A DNA stretch of 39,326 nt from Bacteroidaceae bacterium (GTDB taxonomy: Bacteria; Bacteroidota; Bacteroidia; Bacteroidales; Bacteroidaceae), in assembly GCA_017541025.1 (NCBI GenBank), contig JAFXZY010000049.1, positions 1 through 39,326 of the forward strand, written 5' to 3'. The notes under the pieces are model-generated. The model had not been told where the DNA came from, made no database searches, and saw nothing but the letters and a program-made list of their open reading frames with translations. The translations under genes were made by a program, and so were the position numbers. Of the stretch, positions 7,199 through 14,513 are shown piece after piece (position 1 is the first letter of the stretch; each line of letters opens with the position of its first letter).

Positions 7199-7510
7199 TT
7201 ATTTCTTGGATTGCTTTTTGTCGTATTTCTCCCATAGTTTCTTTTTCGCCGCTAACTCCTGCTGCCTAGCAGTACTCTCGCGAGCGGCTTTCTCTGCAGC
7301 TGCCTCGTCCTCGGAAGAGGCGTAAGCATGACGGAAGCCTTGTTGCTCGTTCCATCCTCCGCGAGTAAAATCAGGGAAAGAAACGGCAGCACATCCGTTG
7401 TCCATGCTCAAGGCACCAAGCTCTGCCAAGGCGCACCATTCCGCCAAGTCATAGACATCAATGTCAAGGGGCAGACCATTCTGCAAGCAATAGACAAGAC
7501 GGGCATCCAT
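7199..7510 (-). pseudogene. C-terminal remnant of a Gfo/Idh/MocA-family oxidoreductase
   Basis: The 103-codon ORF starts with MDARLVYCLQNGLPLD, then DVYDLAEWCALAELGALSMDN and FPDFTRGGWN. These match the last ~60 residues of secreted Bacteroidota Gfo/Idh/MocA dehydrogenases (NAD-dependent sugar oxidoreductases of 450-500 aa), ending in a Lys/Glu-rich helix. The nucleotide-binding domain and everything upstream are missing. A stop codon precedes the ATG in frame. A clean stretch in the neighbouring frame (about 7511-7596, ...ALSLGKESIISGYGV) leads into it and may be a frame-shifted part of the same or another lost gene. The remnant abuts the membrane micro-protein gene at 7582, whose last codons differ from those of its paralogue, as if a rearrangement joined the two. 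A functional small protein is unlikely but not excluded. Confidence 0.6.
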
Positions 7511-7581
7511 TTACACCATACCCTGAAATAATAGACTCTTTTCCTAAAGAAAGTGCGGCAGCACCTTTAATCCGAACTACG

Positions 7582-7770
7582 TCATGAATGGGAATTAGTT
7601 CCACTAAAGTTGCCGTACTTGTAGCGGAGGTACTCCATAATGAACCTCACAAGTAACAGATTCTTCCTCCGGATGATGCGTCGTTGCCAGAGGCATATTG
7701 CCCCCAGCACCACCACACCTGCAAGCAGGATAAAAATCAGCAAAGTGTTATCGACGCATGGAATAAGCAT
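7582..7770 (-). CDS. Single-span membrane micro-protein, copy 1 (62 aa)
   Basis: One membrane segment (residues ~9-27, LLIFILLAGVVVLGAICLW), then a basic segment QRRIIRRKN and a conserved aromatic helix FIMEYLRYKYGNF, presumably cytoplasmic by the positive-inside rule. It is 67 percent identical (39 of 58 positions) to a second copy at 9920-10096. Conservation of the protein plus matching upstream DNA argues that both are real genes. The last six residues (GTNSHS) differ from the other copy (AR), probably because of a junction with the broken oxidoreductase gene. Upstream lie a conserved promoter and the AGACAA array. No known family is recognised. It may be an effector, sensor partner or toxin-like peptide controlled by the neighbouring membrane AraC-type regulator (inference). 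Confidence 0.65.
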   Translation of the reverse strand: MLIPCVDNTLLIFILLAGVVVLGAICLWQRRIIRRKNLLLVRFIMEYLRYKYGNFSGTNSHS

Positions 7771-7890
7771 TCTCAGGTATTAATTTCCATTTCATTTAGG
7801 TTAGGTCGGAATTAAATTTTAGGCAAGATTCATTTAAAAGGCCAAATTTTTTTAGGTACTAATTTTAAGGAAAGATTCTTTTTTCGGTTA

Positions 7891-7921
7891 CAAAGTTGCG
7901 AATGTTTTTTCATACTTGCAA
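7891..7921 (-). promoter_or_regulatory. Activator-type promoter of membrane micro-protein 1
   Basis: On the minus strand TTG (7921-7919), a 20-bp spacer and CAACTTTG (7898-7891). The -7 box is one base off consensus (C for T), as expected for an activator-dependent promoter. The same boxes and spacing recur before copy 2. The AGACAA array begins 18 bp upstream of the -33 box. Confidence 0.6.
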
Positions 7922-7938
7922 TAGCCCGAAGCCCAAAA

Positions 7939-8030
7939 AGACAAGATTGAAAGGGTTTTAAGACAAGATTGAAAGTCGAAAGACAAAATCTAAAGTCTCT
8001 CAGACAAGATTGATAATCGGAAAAGACAAA
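7939..8030 (-). repeat. Phased AGACAA array 1
   Basis: AGACAA-type units start at 7939, 7961, 7981, 8002 and 8024 (spacings 22, 20, 21, 22), most with the longer form AGACAAGATTGAAAG. That is close to two helical turns per unit, so all copies face one side of the DNA. Read towards the gene the motif is CAATCTTGTCT. The likely role is a row of binding sites for the AraC-type regulator encoded next door. Confidence 0.7.
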
Positions 8031-8053
8031 AAAAATACCGCTGCGAGCAGCGG
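8027..8053 (-). terminator. Terminator of the AraC-type regulator gene
   Basis: CCGCTG-CTCG-CAGCGG forms a six-pair GC stem, followed on the minus strand by TATTTTTTTTG. The U-tract overlaps the last unit of array 1. Between it and the regulator stop there is a short heptad tract of AACTATG words (about 8066-8080). Confidence 0.85.
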
Positions 8054-8095
8054 TTTTAGGTTAAAACTATGAACTATGACCCTATAAATTTGATC

Positions 8096-9718
8096 TCATT
8101 CATCCACTGCAGACGTGTTACGGCGGAAGTCGGTGGGACTGAAGCCGAAGTGCTGACGGAAGCAGCTGCTGAAATAGGCACTGCTGCCGAAACCGCAGTC
8201 GGTAGCTATCTGCGTGATGCTGCACTCTGGGTCATCGGCTAGAAGTTGAGCTGCATAGTCCAAACGCAGCTGCTGGATATAGCTGGACAACTTGGCGTGT
8301 CCGCTACCCTTGGAGAAGATCGTACCCACACGCTCCTTGGACAGCTGGAAGCGGTCCATGATGGTCTGGCGTTCGAAGCTAGGGTCAAGATATAGGCGGT
8401 CTTGCACAACAATTTCGTGGATGCGCTGGAAGAGCTGCTCATCAGTAAGAGCATCCAGGTCGTCGGGGGCGGTGGCAGGCTTCTGTGTCTGCGCACGTTT
8501 CTCCTCCCAATATTTCTTCCCGTAGTTCACTTTTTCGGCAATCTGCTGTGCCAGGGCGCGATTCCTGCGCTTAATGCCCCTATTCTTGTGAATAACGATG
8601 ACAGTAAGGGTTGTCACACCCAACAGAACGCCTATCACACTAAAAAGGAGGTAGCGGTTGCGGGTGTTCACGGCCTCCTGCCGCATAATTATCTGATCCT
8701 GCTCCTTCTCACGATAGATGGCAGCCAGCTCCAGGGCCGTATTCTTAGCCCTACGACTCTTCAGTGTGTCCTGTATCTCCAGCACATCCTCATAGAGGTC
8801 GGCAGCCTGTTGGCAAAGACCCATCTTCCGATAGACCTCGGCCATACCCCATTTGACGGTATTCATCATCTCGCCCAACGTGTCACCCTGTTCGCGAACA
8901 CGCTGAATCAATTTATTATAGATAGAGAGAGCCTCCTGATTGTAACCACGTCTTTTCAAGTAGTCCACAATGAAATAGTCACGGGTGTGGTTACCCTCGT
9001 ACTGCACAGCCTTCCATGCAGCATATGCAGAGTCGGCACGTTGGAAATTTCCCATCTTGGCCAGTACTGCAGCCATCTTAGCCAATGCCATGCGACGGTC
9101 TATCAACTGCTGATTCGGAGCCGATCCCCAACGCGTACCTTCCATGGTCAGCTTTAGGTTACGTTCATCGGTCTTCAGCGCGTTCGCGTCGTCCTTCACC
9201 TCGCCATACAAGCGGGCCAGCATAATCAGACAACCATGCATCAGATGATCGGTATCATCGCGGTTGGTCTTCGCCATCAGACCAACAGCATCGCTTACGT
9301 ATTGGATACCCTGCTCACGGTCGCCCTCGTAGAAGACGTTCTGACCCATATCTATCAACGCCAAGGAGTGATAGTAGTCGTTGCCTGTCTGTGTAGCCAG
9401 GTCGAGCAACTGCTTCAGCCACTTGGCTTCTTCGGCCTTATGTCCCGCCAGCTCGCTGGTAGTGCAAAGTGCGTTCAGCACACTCAGTTTCTTCTCGTTG
9501 TCAGTCTCAGTCTCCCTGTTGTCCAACAGTTGCAGATACAGGTTGTAGGCATCGCGGAACTGCATACTGTTGTGAAGCGAGTCGGCCTTAGCCATGATCC
9601 GGTCGAAACCGGCTTGGTTTGAACCGTCTGTTGCCGAATCCTCCGTGTTACCGATACCAGTGCAGCCCGTCATAAGGGCTAGAAAGCTTACGTATATAAT
9701 AATGTGTGATATGCGCAT
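8096..9718 (-). CDS. Membrane-anchored TPR / AraC-type transcription regulator (540 aa)
   Basis: Layout: an N-terminal lipoprotein-like signal (MRISHIIIYVSFLALMTGC, possible lipid Cys at 19), a tetratricopeptide-like helical region (~residues 35-335, including ADSAYAAW and AADLYEDVLEI helices), one membrane span (~353-376, LLFSVIGVLLGVTTLTVIVI), a coiled linker, and an AraC/XylS-type DNA-binding domain (~435-536) with two helix-turn-helix segments (MDRFQLSKERVGTIF and ITQIATDCGFGSSAYFSSCFRQHFG, ending SPTDFRR). This puts the sensor outside and the DNA-binding part inside the inner membrane, so the protein would have to act at the membrane, as known for ToxR-like regulators. It is flanked on both sides by a promoter-array-micro-protein module, the best candidate targets. 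It has a -7 box upstream and a strong terminator. Confidence 0.9.
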   Translation of the reverse strand: MRISHIIIYVSFLALMTGCTGIGNTEDSATDGSNQAGFDRIMAKADSLHNSMQFRDAYNLYLQLLDNRETETDNEKKLSVLNALCTTSELAGHKAEEAKWLKQLLDLATQTGNDYYHSLALIDMGQNVFYEGDREQGIQYVSDAVGLMAKTNRDDTDHLMHGCLIMLARLYGEVKDDANALKTDERNLKLTMEGTRWGSAPNQQLIDRRMALAKMAAVLAKMGNFQRADSAYAAWKAVQYEGNHTRDYFIVDYLKRRGYNQEALSIYNKLIQRVREQGDTLGEMMNTVKWGMAEVYRKMGLCQQAADLYEDVLEIQDTLKSRRAKNTALELAAIYREKEQDQIIMRQEAVNTRNRYLLFSVIGVLLGVTTLTVIVIHKNRGIKRRNRALAQQIAEKVNYGKKYWEEKRAQTQKPATAPDDLDALTDEQLFQRIHEIVVQDRLYLDPSFERQTIMDRFQLSKERVGTIFSKGSGHAKLSSYIQQLRLDYAAQLLADDPECSITQIATDCGFGSSAYFSSCFRQHFGFSPTDFRRNTSAVDE

Positions 9719-9741
9719 ATAGTTCTACCTGTTTCTCTTTG

Positions 9742-9749
9742 CAAAAATA
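9742..9749 (-). promoter_or_regulatory. -7 box of the regulator gene
   Basis: The minus strand reads TATTTTTG, matching TAnnTTTG. No convincing -33 TTG is at the right distance. The predicted leader is about 20 nt. Confidence 0.5.
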
Positions 9750-9822
9750 CATATTTTTTAAAAAAGAACGTACCAAATTATAAATTTTAACATAATAAAT
9801 TCTGGTTTTTGGAGTTATCAAC

Positions 9823-9837
9823 AGCGGCCACGCCGCT
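9823..9837. other. Compact GC hairpin
   Basis: AGCGGC and GCCGCT pair around a three-base loop, upstream of the regulator promoter. Function unknown; it may help end transcripts arriving from the micro-protein gene. Confidence 0.45.
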
Positions 9838-9854
9838 TCAGAGCGACGGGGAAA

Positions 9855-9898
9855 CAAAAACGCCGAGCCGAAAATCGCTGAGGCGAGGATGATTTTCG
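9855..9898 (-). terminator. Probable terminator of membrane micro-protein 2
   Basis: CGAAAATC and GATTTTCG pair (9898-9891 with 9876-9869 on the minus strand), followed by GGCTCGGCG and a T-run. It starts about 22 bases after the stop of copy 2. Confidence 0.5.
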
Positions 9899-9919
9899 AG
9901 CGTTAGCTCAAAGATCGAT

Positions 9920-10096
9920 TTAGCGGGCACTAAAGCCGCCGTACTTGTAGCGAAGGTTCTCCATAATAAACTTCACCAGCAACCGATTCTTCCTGCGGAT
10001 GATATGTCTCTGCCAGAGGCAAAGGCCCCCGAGGACTATCACCCCGACAAGCAGGGCGGAGATTATCAGATCGGTATCGTCGCAGGAAATAAACAT
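9920..10096 (-). CDS. Single-span membrane micro-protein, copy 2 (58 aa)
   Basis: A complete 58-codon ORF: MFISCDDTDL, one membrane span (residues ~10-28), then QRHIIRRKNRLLVKFIMENLRY and the end KYGGFSAR. It is the paralogue of the 62-aa protein at 7582-7770. The strictest conservation is in the segment just after the membrane (LCLWQR, IIRRKN, LLV, FIME, LRYKYG). Its ~115-nt leader, promoter and array also match those of copy 1, so the whole module of about 410 bp has been duplicated around the regulator gene. The end AR is probably the ancestral one. No known family; function unknown. Confidence 0.65.
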   Translation of the reverse strand: MFISCDDTDLIISALLVGVIVLGGLCLWQRHIIRRKNRLLVKFIMENLRYKYGGFSAR

Positions 10097-10211
10097 TTTC
10101 GCACTTGAATTAATTTCATTAGGTTGGTTGGTACTGATTTTATAGGTGAGAATTCATTTTCATTAAGCCTTTTGGCTGTGATTTTTATTAGGCAAACCTT
10201 TTTTTTGTTTA

Positions 10212-10242
10212 CAAAGTTGCGAACGATTTTTCATTCTTGCAA
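10212..10242 (-). promoter_or_regulatory. Activator-type promoter of membrane micro-protein 2
   Basis: TTG (10242-10240), a 20-bp spacer and CAACTTTG (10219-10212) on the minus strand, the same as before copy 1. The array again begins 18 bp further upstream. Confidence 0.6.
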
Positions 10243-10259
10243 TAGCCAGAGGCCCCTAA

Positions 10260-10340
10260 AGACAAGATTGAAAGGGTTTAAAGACAAGATTTATACTCGA
10301 AAGACAAAATCTAAAGTCTCTCAGACAAAATCTTAAGTCG
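10260..10340 (-). repeat. Phased AGACAA array 2
   Basis: AGACAA units start at 10260, 10282, 10302 and 10323 (spacings 22, 20, 21), the same pattern as array 1 without its last unit. The unit cores are more conserved than the DNA between them: unit 2 keeps AGACAAGATT while its flank differs from array 1. Confidence 0.7.
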
Positions 10341-10510
10341 TTTTTTGGGGTTTACTACAGAATAAACAAGAAATAAAAATAAAGTTTAACCGCATCAGCC
10401 TACTCTACAAATAAGACTTAAAGTACTTAACGAGTAATACAAATAAGCTCCTAAGCCAACATATAAAATCGTTAAACTACAGAAAAAAGTGTAATACGGA
10501 TAAAAGAACT
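10341..10510. other. AT-rich non-coding stretch
   Basis: No gene is seen. TACAAATAAG occurs twice (10406 and 10438) and ACTACAGAA-type words occur near 10353 and 10485, without a clear period. Confidence 0.4.
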
Positions 10511-10600
10511 ATTTTCAAGGCTTGATAATATATTTTCAAGGCTTGGTTATTTATTTTCAAGGCTTGGTTATAAATTTTCAAGCCTTGAAAATAAATTTTC
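10511..10600. repeat. Exactly 21-bp-spaced CAAGGCTTG array
   Basis: Four copies of TTTTCAAGGCTTG (the fourth as CAAGCCTTGAAAA), with the C of CAAG at 10516, 10537, 10558 and 10579, a constant 21 bp apart. Each core is a near-palindrome, as expected for a dimeric DNA-binding protein, and all copies fall on the same face of the helix. The array lies between the micro-protein module and the purL promoter, about 110 bp upstream of the latter. Confidence 0.75.
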
Positions 10601-10708
10601 CACGGCTATTAGCATATTATATCATTGGCATCAGAATGTTTTCCGGGGGTTTATACCGGTAATTATGTTAATACAGAAAATTTTATTCAAACATAGTGGG
10701 TGAACCCG

Positions 10709-10739
10709 TTGGTTACCTCATTATTTTTTTGTACCTTTG
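10709..10739 (+). promoter_or_regulatory. Promoter of purL
   Basis: TTG (10709-10711), a 20-bp spacer and TACCTTTG (10732-10739). The leader is about 25 nt, too short for a purine riboswitch, and none is seen. Confidence 0.75.
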
Positions 10740-10769
10740 TCGCAAAAATAAAAAAACGTATTTGAAGAG

Positions 10770-13700
10770 ATGGCAATTACATTCTTTAAGACACCACAGG
10801 AGAGCATCATCGCTACTGCCTGTGACCACAAATTCACAAGCGAAGATATAGAAAAACTTTGCTGGCTCTACGACGGAGCTACCGTACTTGACGGAGAGAC
10901 CCTGAGCGGATTCTTCATCGGTCCACGTAGGGAGATGATTACTCCCTGGAGCACCAATGCCGTTGAAATTACCCAGAATATGGCAGTCAAGGGCATCAGC
11001 CGTATCGAGGAATACTATCCCGTAGCCGACGAGAAAGCTGAATACGACCCTATGCTGCAACGCATGTACAAGGGCCTCGACCAGGAGATCTTTACCATCA
11101 ACATGAAGCCTGCTGCCATCCAGCACATCGAGAACCTGGAGGAGTACAACGAGCAGGAGGGTCTGGCACTCTCGCCAGAAGAGATTGAGTACCTGCACGA
11201 TGTGGAGAAGCAGTTGGGCCGCAAACTGACAGACAGCGAGGTGTTCGGCTTCGCACAGATCAACAGTGAGCATTGCCGCCACAAGATTTTCGGCGGCACC
11301 TTCATCATCGACGGCGAAGAGAAGGAGAGTAGCCTCTTTAAGATGATCAAGAAGACTACGCAGGAGAATCCCCATAAGATAATCTCTGCCTATAAAGATA
11401 ATGTAGCATTTGCACAGGGTCCCGTTGTGGAGCAGTTTGCCCCACAGGACCACAGCACAAGCGACTATTTCGTTATCCGCGACATAGAGAGTGTTATCAG
11501 CATCAAGGCTGAGACACATAACTTCCCCACAACGGTTGAACCCTTCAACGGTGCCTCTACGGGTACCGGCGGCGAGATTCGCGACCGTATGGGCGGTGGT
11601 GTAGGTTCCTGGCCTATTGCCGGTACTGCCGTATATATGACCAGCTACCCCCGCACTCAGGAGGAACGTGACTGGGAGAAGATTCTGCCCGTTCGCGAAT
11701 GGCTGTACCAGACACCCGAGCAGATTCTTATCAAGGCTTCCAACGGTGCTAGCGATTTCGGCAACAAGTTCGGCCAGCCTCTGATCTGCGGATCTGTGCT
11801 GACTTTCGAGCATCAGGAAAAGGACGAGAAATACGCCTACGACAAGGTTATCATGCTGGCCGGCGGTGTGGGTTACGGTACCAAGCGCGACTGCCTGAAG
11901 GGTACTCCCCAGAAGGGTAACAAGGTGGTTGTCGTAGGTGGTGACAACTACCGCATCGGTCTGGGCGGCGGCTCTGTATCATCTGTTGAGACAGGCCGTT
12001 ACAGCAGCGGCATCGAGCTGAATGCCGTTCAGCGTGCCAATCCTGAGATGCAGAAACGTGCCTACAACCTTATCCGCTCCCTTTGCGAGGAGAAAGTAAA
12101 TCCCGTTGTCAGCATCCACGACCACGGAAGTGCCGGACACGTAAACTGCCTGTCGGAGTTGGTTGAGGAATGCGGCGGCCATATTGATATGACCAAACTG
12201 CCCATTGGCGACCCCACCCTATCGGCAAAGGAAATTATTGCCAACGAGAGTCAGGAGCGTATGGGACTGCTTATCGACGAGAAGCACATCGACCATGTAC
12301 GTCAGATTGCCGAGCGTGAACGCGCTCCGCTGTATGTAGTGGGTGAGACCACAGGCGATGCACACTTCAGCTTCGAGCAGGGCGACGGTGTCCGTCCCTT
12401 CGACCTGGAGGTAAGCCAGATGTTCGGTCACTCTCCCAAGACCATCATGCGCGACAATACCGTTGAACGTAAATACGAGAATGTAGAGTATGACAACTCT
12501 AAACTCTCAACTCTAAACTCTCAACTTGAAAAGGTTCTGCAGCTGGAGGCTGTTGCCTGCAAGGACTGGCTAACCAACAAGGTGGACCGCTCCGTAACAG
12601 GTAAGGTAGCACGCCAGCAGTGCCAGGGCGAGTTGCAGTTGCCGCTGAGCGACTGCGGTGTGGTTGCCCTCGACTATCGTGGTGAAAAGGGTATCGCCAC
12701 TGCTTTGGGTCACGCACCTCAGGCAGCCTTGGCAGACCCCGCAGCAGGTTCCGTACTCTCTGTTGCCGAGTCTCTGACAAATATTGTATGGGCTCCCCTG
12801 GAGGAAGGGCTGGACAGCGTAAGCCTGAGTGCCAACTGGATGTGGCCCTGCCGTGCCCAGGAGGGTGAGGATGCCCGTCTTTATACTGCCGTCAAGGCTC
12901 TCTCCGACTTCTGCTGCGAGTTGCAGATTAACGTTCCCACAGGTAAGGACTCGCTGAGTATGACACAGAAGTACCCCAACGGCGAGAAGATTATCTCTCC
13001 GGGTACCGTCATCGTAACCAGCGGCGGACAGGTAAGCGACATCAAGAAGGTTGTTTCTCCTGTTGTTCAGAACGTACCTTCTACACTTTACCATATCGAC
13101 TTCTCTTTCGATGAGCTCCGTCTGGGCGGTTCTGCCTTTGCTCAGGTTCACAACAAGGTAGGCAGCGATGTTCCTACCGTTAAGAACAGCGAGTATTTCC
13201 GCGATTGCTTCAATGCCATCCAGACCCTGATTCAGAAGGGCCTCATTCTGGCTGGTCACGACATCAGCGCCGGTGGTCTTATCACTACCCTGCTGGAGAT
13301 GACCTTCGCCAACACCAAGGGCGGTTTGAACATCAACTTAGACAAGATAAAGACCAACGACCTGACAAAGATTCTCTTTGCAGAGAACCCCGGTGTTGTT
13401 ATCCAGGTTGCTAACAGCAAGCGTAGCGAGGTGAAGAAGTTCCTGGAGGACGAGGGCGTTGGCTACATTAATATAGGTGAACCTGCAGAGGGTCGTACCC
13501 TTACCATCGAGAAGAACGGTCAGACCTTCAACTTCGACATCGATGCCCTGCGTGACATCTGGTACAAGAGCAGCTTCCTGCTGGATCAGAAGCAGAGTTT
13601 CCACGGCAAGGCTGCCGAGCGTTACCAGAACTACAAGCAGCAGCCAATCGAATGGAAAATCCTGCCCGGATTCACCGGTAAACTCAGCCAGTACGGCCTC

Positions 13701-14513
13701 AACCCTGACCGTTGGAAAGATAATGGTCAAGACTCAATGGTCAATGGTCAATCCCCCAAGGCTGCCATCATCCGCGAGAAAGGTACAAACGGAGAACGCG
13801 AGATGGCTTACATGCTTTACTTGGCAGGCTTCGATGTAAAGGATGTGATGATGACCGACCTTATCACAGGTCGCGAGACACTGGACGACATCAACTTCAT
13901 CGTCTTCTGCGGCGGATTCTCCAACAGCGACGTACTGGGAAGTGCCAAGGGATGGGCAGGTGCCTTCCTTTACAACCCCAAGGCCAAGGAAGCCCTCGAC
14001 CGTTTCTATGCCCGCAAGGACACACTTTCACTGGGTGTCTGCAATGGTTGCCAGCTGATGGTGGAGTTGGGATTAATAGGGGGAGAAATGGTAAATGGCA
14101 AATCCCCCAAGATGTTGCACAACGACAGCCACAAGTTCGAGTCGAACTTCCTTGGTCTGACCGTTCAGCCCAACAAGAGCGTGCTGATGGGAAGCCTCAG
14201 CGGAAGCAAGTTAGGTATCTGGGTGGCTCACGGAGAAGGCAAGTTCTCTCTCCCTGGCAAGGAGGAAGATTACAACATCGTACTGAAATACAGTTACGAC
14301 GGTTATCCTGCCAACCCCAACGGTAGCGACTTCTCTGCTGCCGGTATCTGCAGCGCCGACGGTCGCCATCTGGCTATGATGCCTCACCTGGAGCGTGCCT
14401 TCTTCCCCTGGCAGTGCGGCTACTATCCTGCTGACCGCAAGGAGCAGGATCAGGTGACACCCTGGATTGAAGCATTCATAAACGCAAGGGAATGGATAAA
14501 AAATAATGTTTGA
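10770..14513 (+). CDS. purL: Phosphoribosylformylglycinamidine synthase, long form (1247 aa)
   Basis: Catalyses the fourth step of purine synthesis, FGAR + glutamine + ATP to FGAM, in the cytoplasm. The single long chain holds an N-terminal domain (1-~150), a first AIRS-type half with the EHCRHKIF motif near residue 170 and AETHNFPTTVEPF near 250, a second AIRS-type half (~600-950, including GKDSLSM and GHDISAGGL), and a C-terminal glutamine amidotransferase with nucleophile C1091 in GVCNGCQ and the late HGEGKF motif. Long-form PurL is usual in Bacteroidota. Three in-frame 7-bp repeat tracts sit in poorly conserved loops: residues ~576-586, ~985-996 and ~1106-1113. The last bases overlap the downstream transporter gene by 8. 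Own promoter upstream; the 21-bp array further upstream may add control. Confidence 0.97.
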   Translation: MAITFFKTPQESIIATACDHKFTSEDIEKLCWLYDGATVLDGETLSGFFIGPRREMITPWSTNAVEITQNMAVKGISRIEEYYPVADEKAEYDPMLQRMYKGLDQEIFTINMKPAAIQHIENLEEYNEQEGLALSPEEIEYLHDVEKQLGRKLTDSEVFGFAQINSEHCRHKIFGGTFIIDGEEKESSLFKMIKKTTQENPHKIISAYKDNVAFAQGPVVEQFAPQDHSTSDYFVIRDIESVISIKAETHNFPTTVEPFNGASTGTGGEIRDRMGGGVGSWPIAGTAVYMTSYPRTQEERDWEKILPVREWLYQTPEQILIKASNGASDFGNKFGQPLICGSVLTFEHQEKDEKYAYDKVIMLAGGVGYGTKRDCLKGTPQKGNKVVVVGGDNYRIGLGGGSVSSVETGRYSSGIELNAVQRANPEMQKRAYNLIRSLCEEKVNPVVSIHDHGSAGHVNCLSELVEECGGHIDMTKLPIGDPTLSAKEIIANESQERMGLLIDEKHIDHVRQIAERERAPLYVVGETTGDAHFSFEQGDGVRPFDLEVSQMFGHSPKTIMRDNTVERKYENVEYDNSKLSTLNSQLEKVLQLEAVACKDWLTNKVDRSVTGKVARQQCQGELQLPLSDCGVVALDYRGEKGIATALGHAPQAALADPAAGSVLSVAESLTNIVWAPLEEGLDSVSLSANWMWPCRAQEGEDARLYTAVKALSDFCCELQINVPTGKDSLSMTQKYPNGEKIISPGTVIVTSGGQVSDIKKVVSPVVQNVPSTLYHIDFSFDELRLGGSAFAQVHNKVGSDVPTVKNSEYFRDCFNAIQTLIQKGLILAGHDISAGGLITTLLEMTFANTKGGLNINLDKIKTNDLTKILFAENPGVVIQVANSKRSEVKKFLEDEGVGYINIGEPAEGRTLTIEKNGQTFNFDIDALRDIWYKSSFLLDQKQSFHGKAAERYQNYKQQPIEWKILPGFTGKLSQYGLNPDRWKDNGQDSMVNGQSPKAAIIREKGTNGEREMAYMLYLAGFDVKDVMMTDLITGRETLDDINFIVFCGGFSNSDVLGSAKGWAGAFLYNPKAKEALDRFYARKDTLSLGVCNGCQLMVELGLIGGEMVNGKSPKMLHNDSHKFESNFLGLTVQPNKSVLMGSLSGSKLGIWVAHGEGKFSLPGKEEDYNIVLKYSYDGYPANPNGSDFSAAGICSADGRHLAMMPHLERAFFPWQCGYYPADRKEQDQVTPWIEAFINAREWIKNNV
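12495..12525 (+). repeat. Heptad tract inside purL (1)
   Basis: AACTCTA and AACTCTC alternate twice, then AACTTGA. It encodes the SKLSTLNSQ segment between the two synthase halves. Confidence 0.85.
13722..13756 (+). repeat. Heptad tract inside purL (2)
   Basis: AATGGTC, AAGACTC, AATGGTC, AATGGTC, AATCCCC. It encodes NGQDSMVNGQSP just before the amidotransferase domain. Confidence 0.85.
14086..14106 (+). repeat. Heptad tract inside purL (3)
   Basis: AAATGGT, AAATGGC, AAATCCC: exactly 21 bases, three heptads and seven codons. It encodes the MVNGKSP segment in the amidotransferase domain and ends in the same AATCCCCCAAG as tract 2. Confidence 0.75.

Noticed and set aside
7939-8030. Possible CRISPR-like array
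   Set aside because: Units are ~10-15 bp with ~10 bp between them, the in-between DNA is similar in both arrays, and there are no cas genes; phased binding sites fit better.
8402-9157. 251-codon open frame antisense to the AraC-type regulator
   Set aside because: Composition is that of a mirrored coding sequence and no motif is recognisable; the regulator's TPR and AraC domains explain the DNA.
9648-9857. 69-codon frame upstream of the regulator
   Set aside because: It overlaps the regulator start and its promoter in another frame, and runs through a GC hairpin.
10511-10600. Transposon end or integration site
   Set aside because: No transposase, integrase or target duplication is near; exact 21-bp spacing is better explained by protein binding.
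10713-11813. 366-codon open frame antisense to purL
   Set aside because: It is a shadow of the purL reading frame: no signal, family or start signal of its own, and PurL is unmistakable on the other strand.
12570-13259. 229-codon open frame antisense to purL
   Set aside because: Another shadow frame over conserved PurL motifs.
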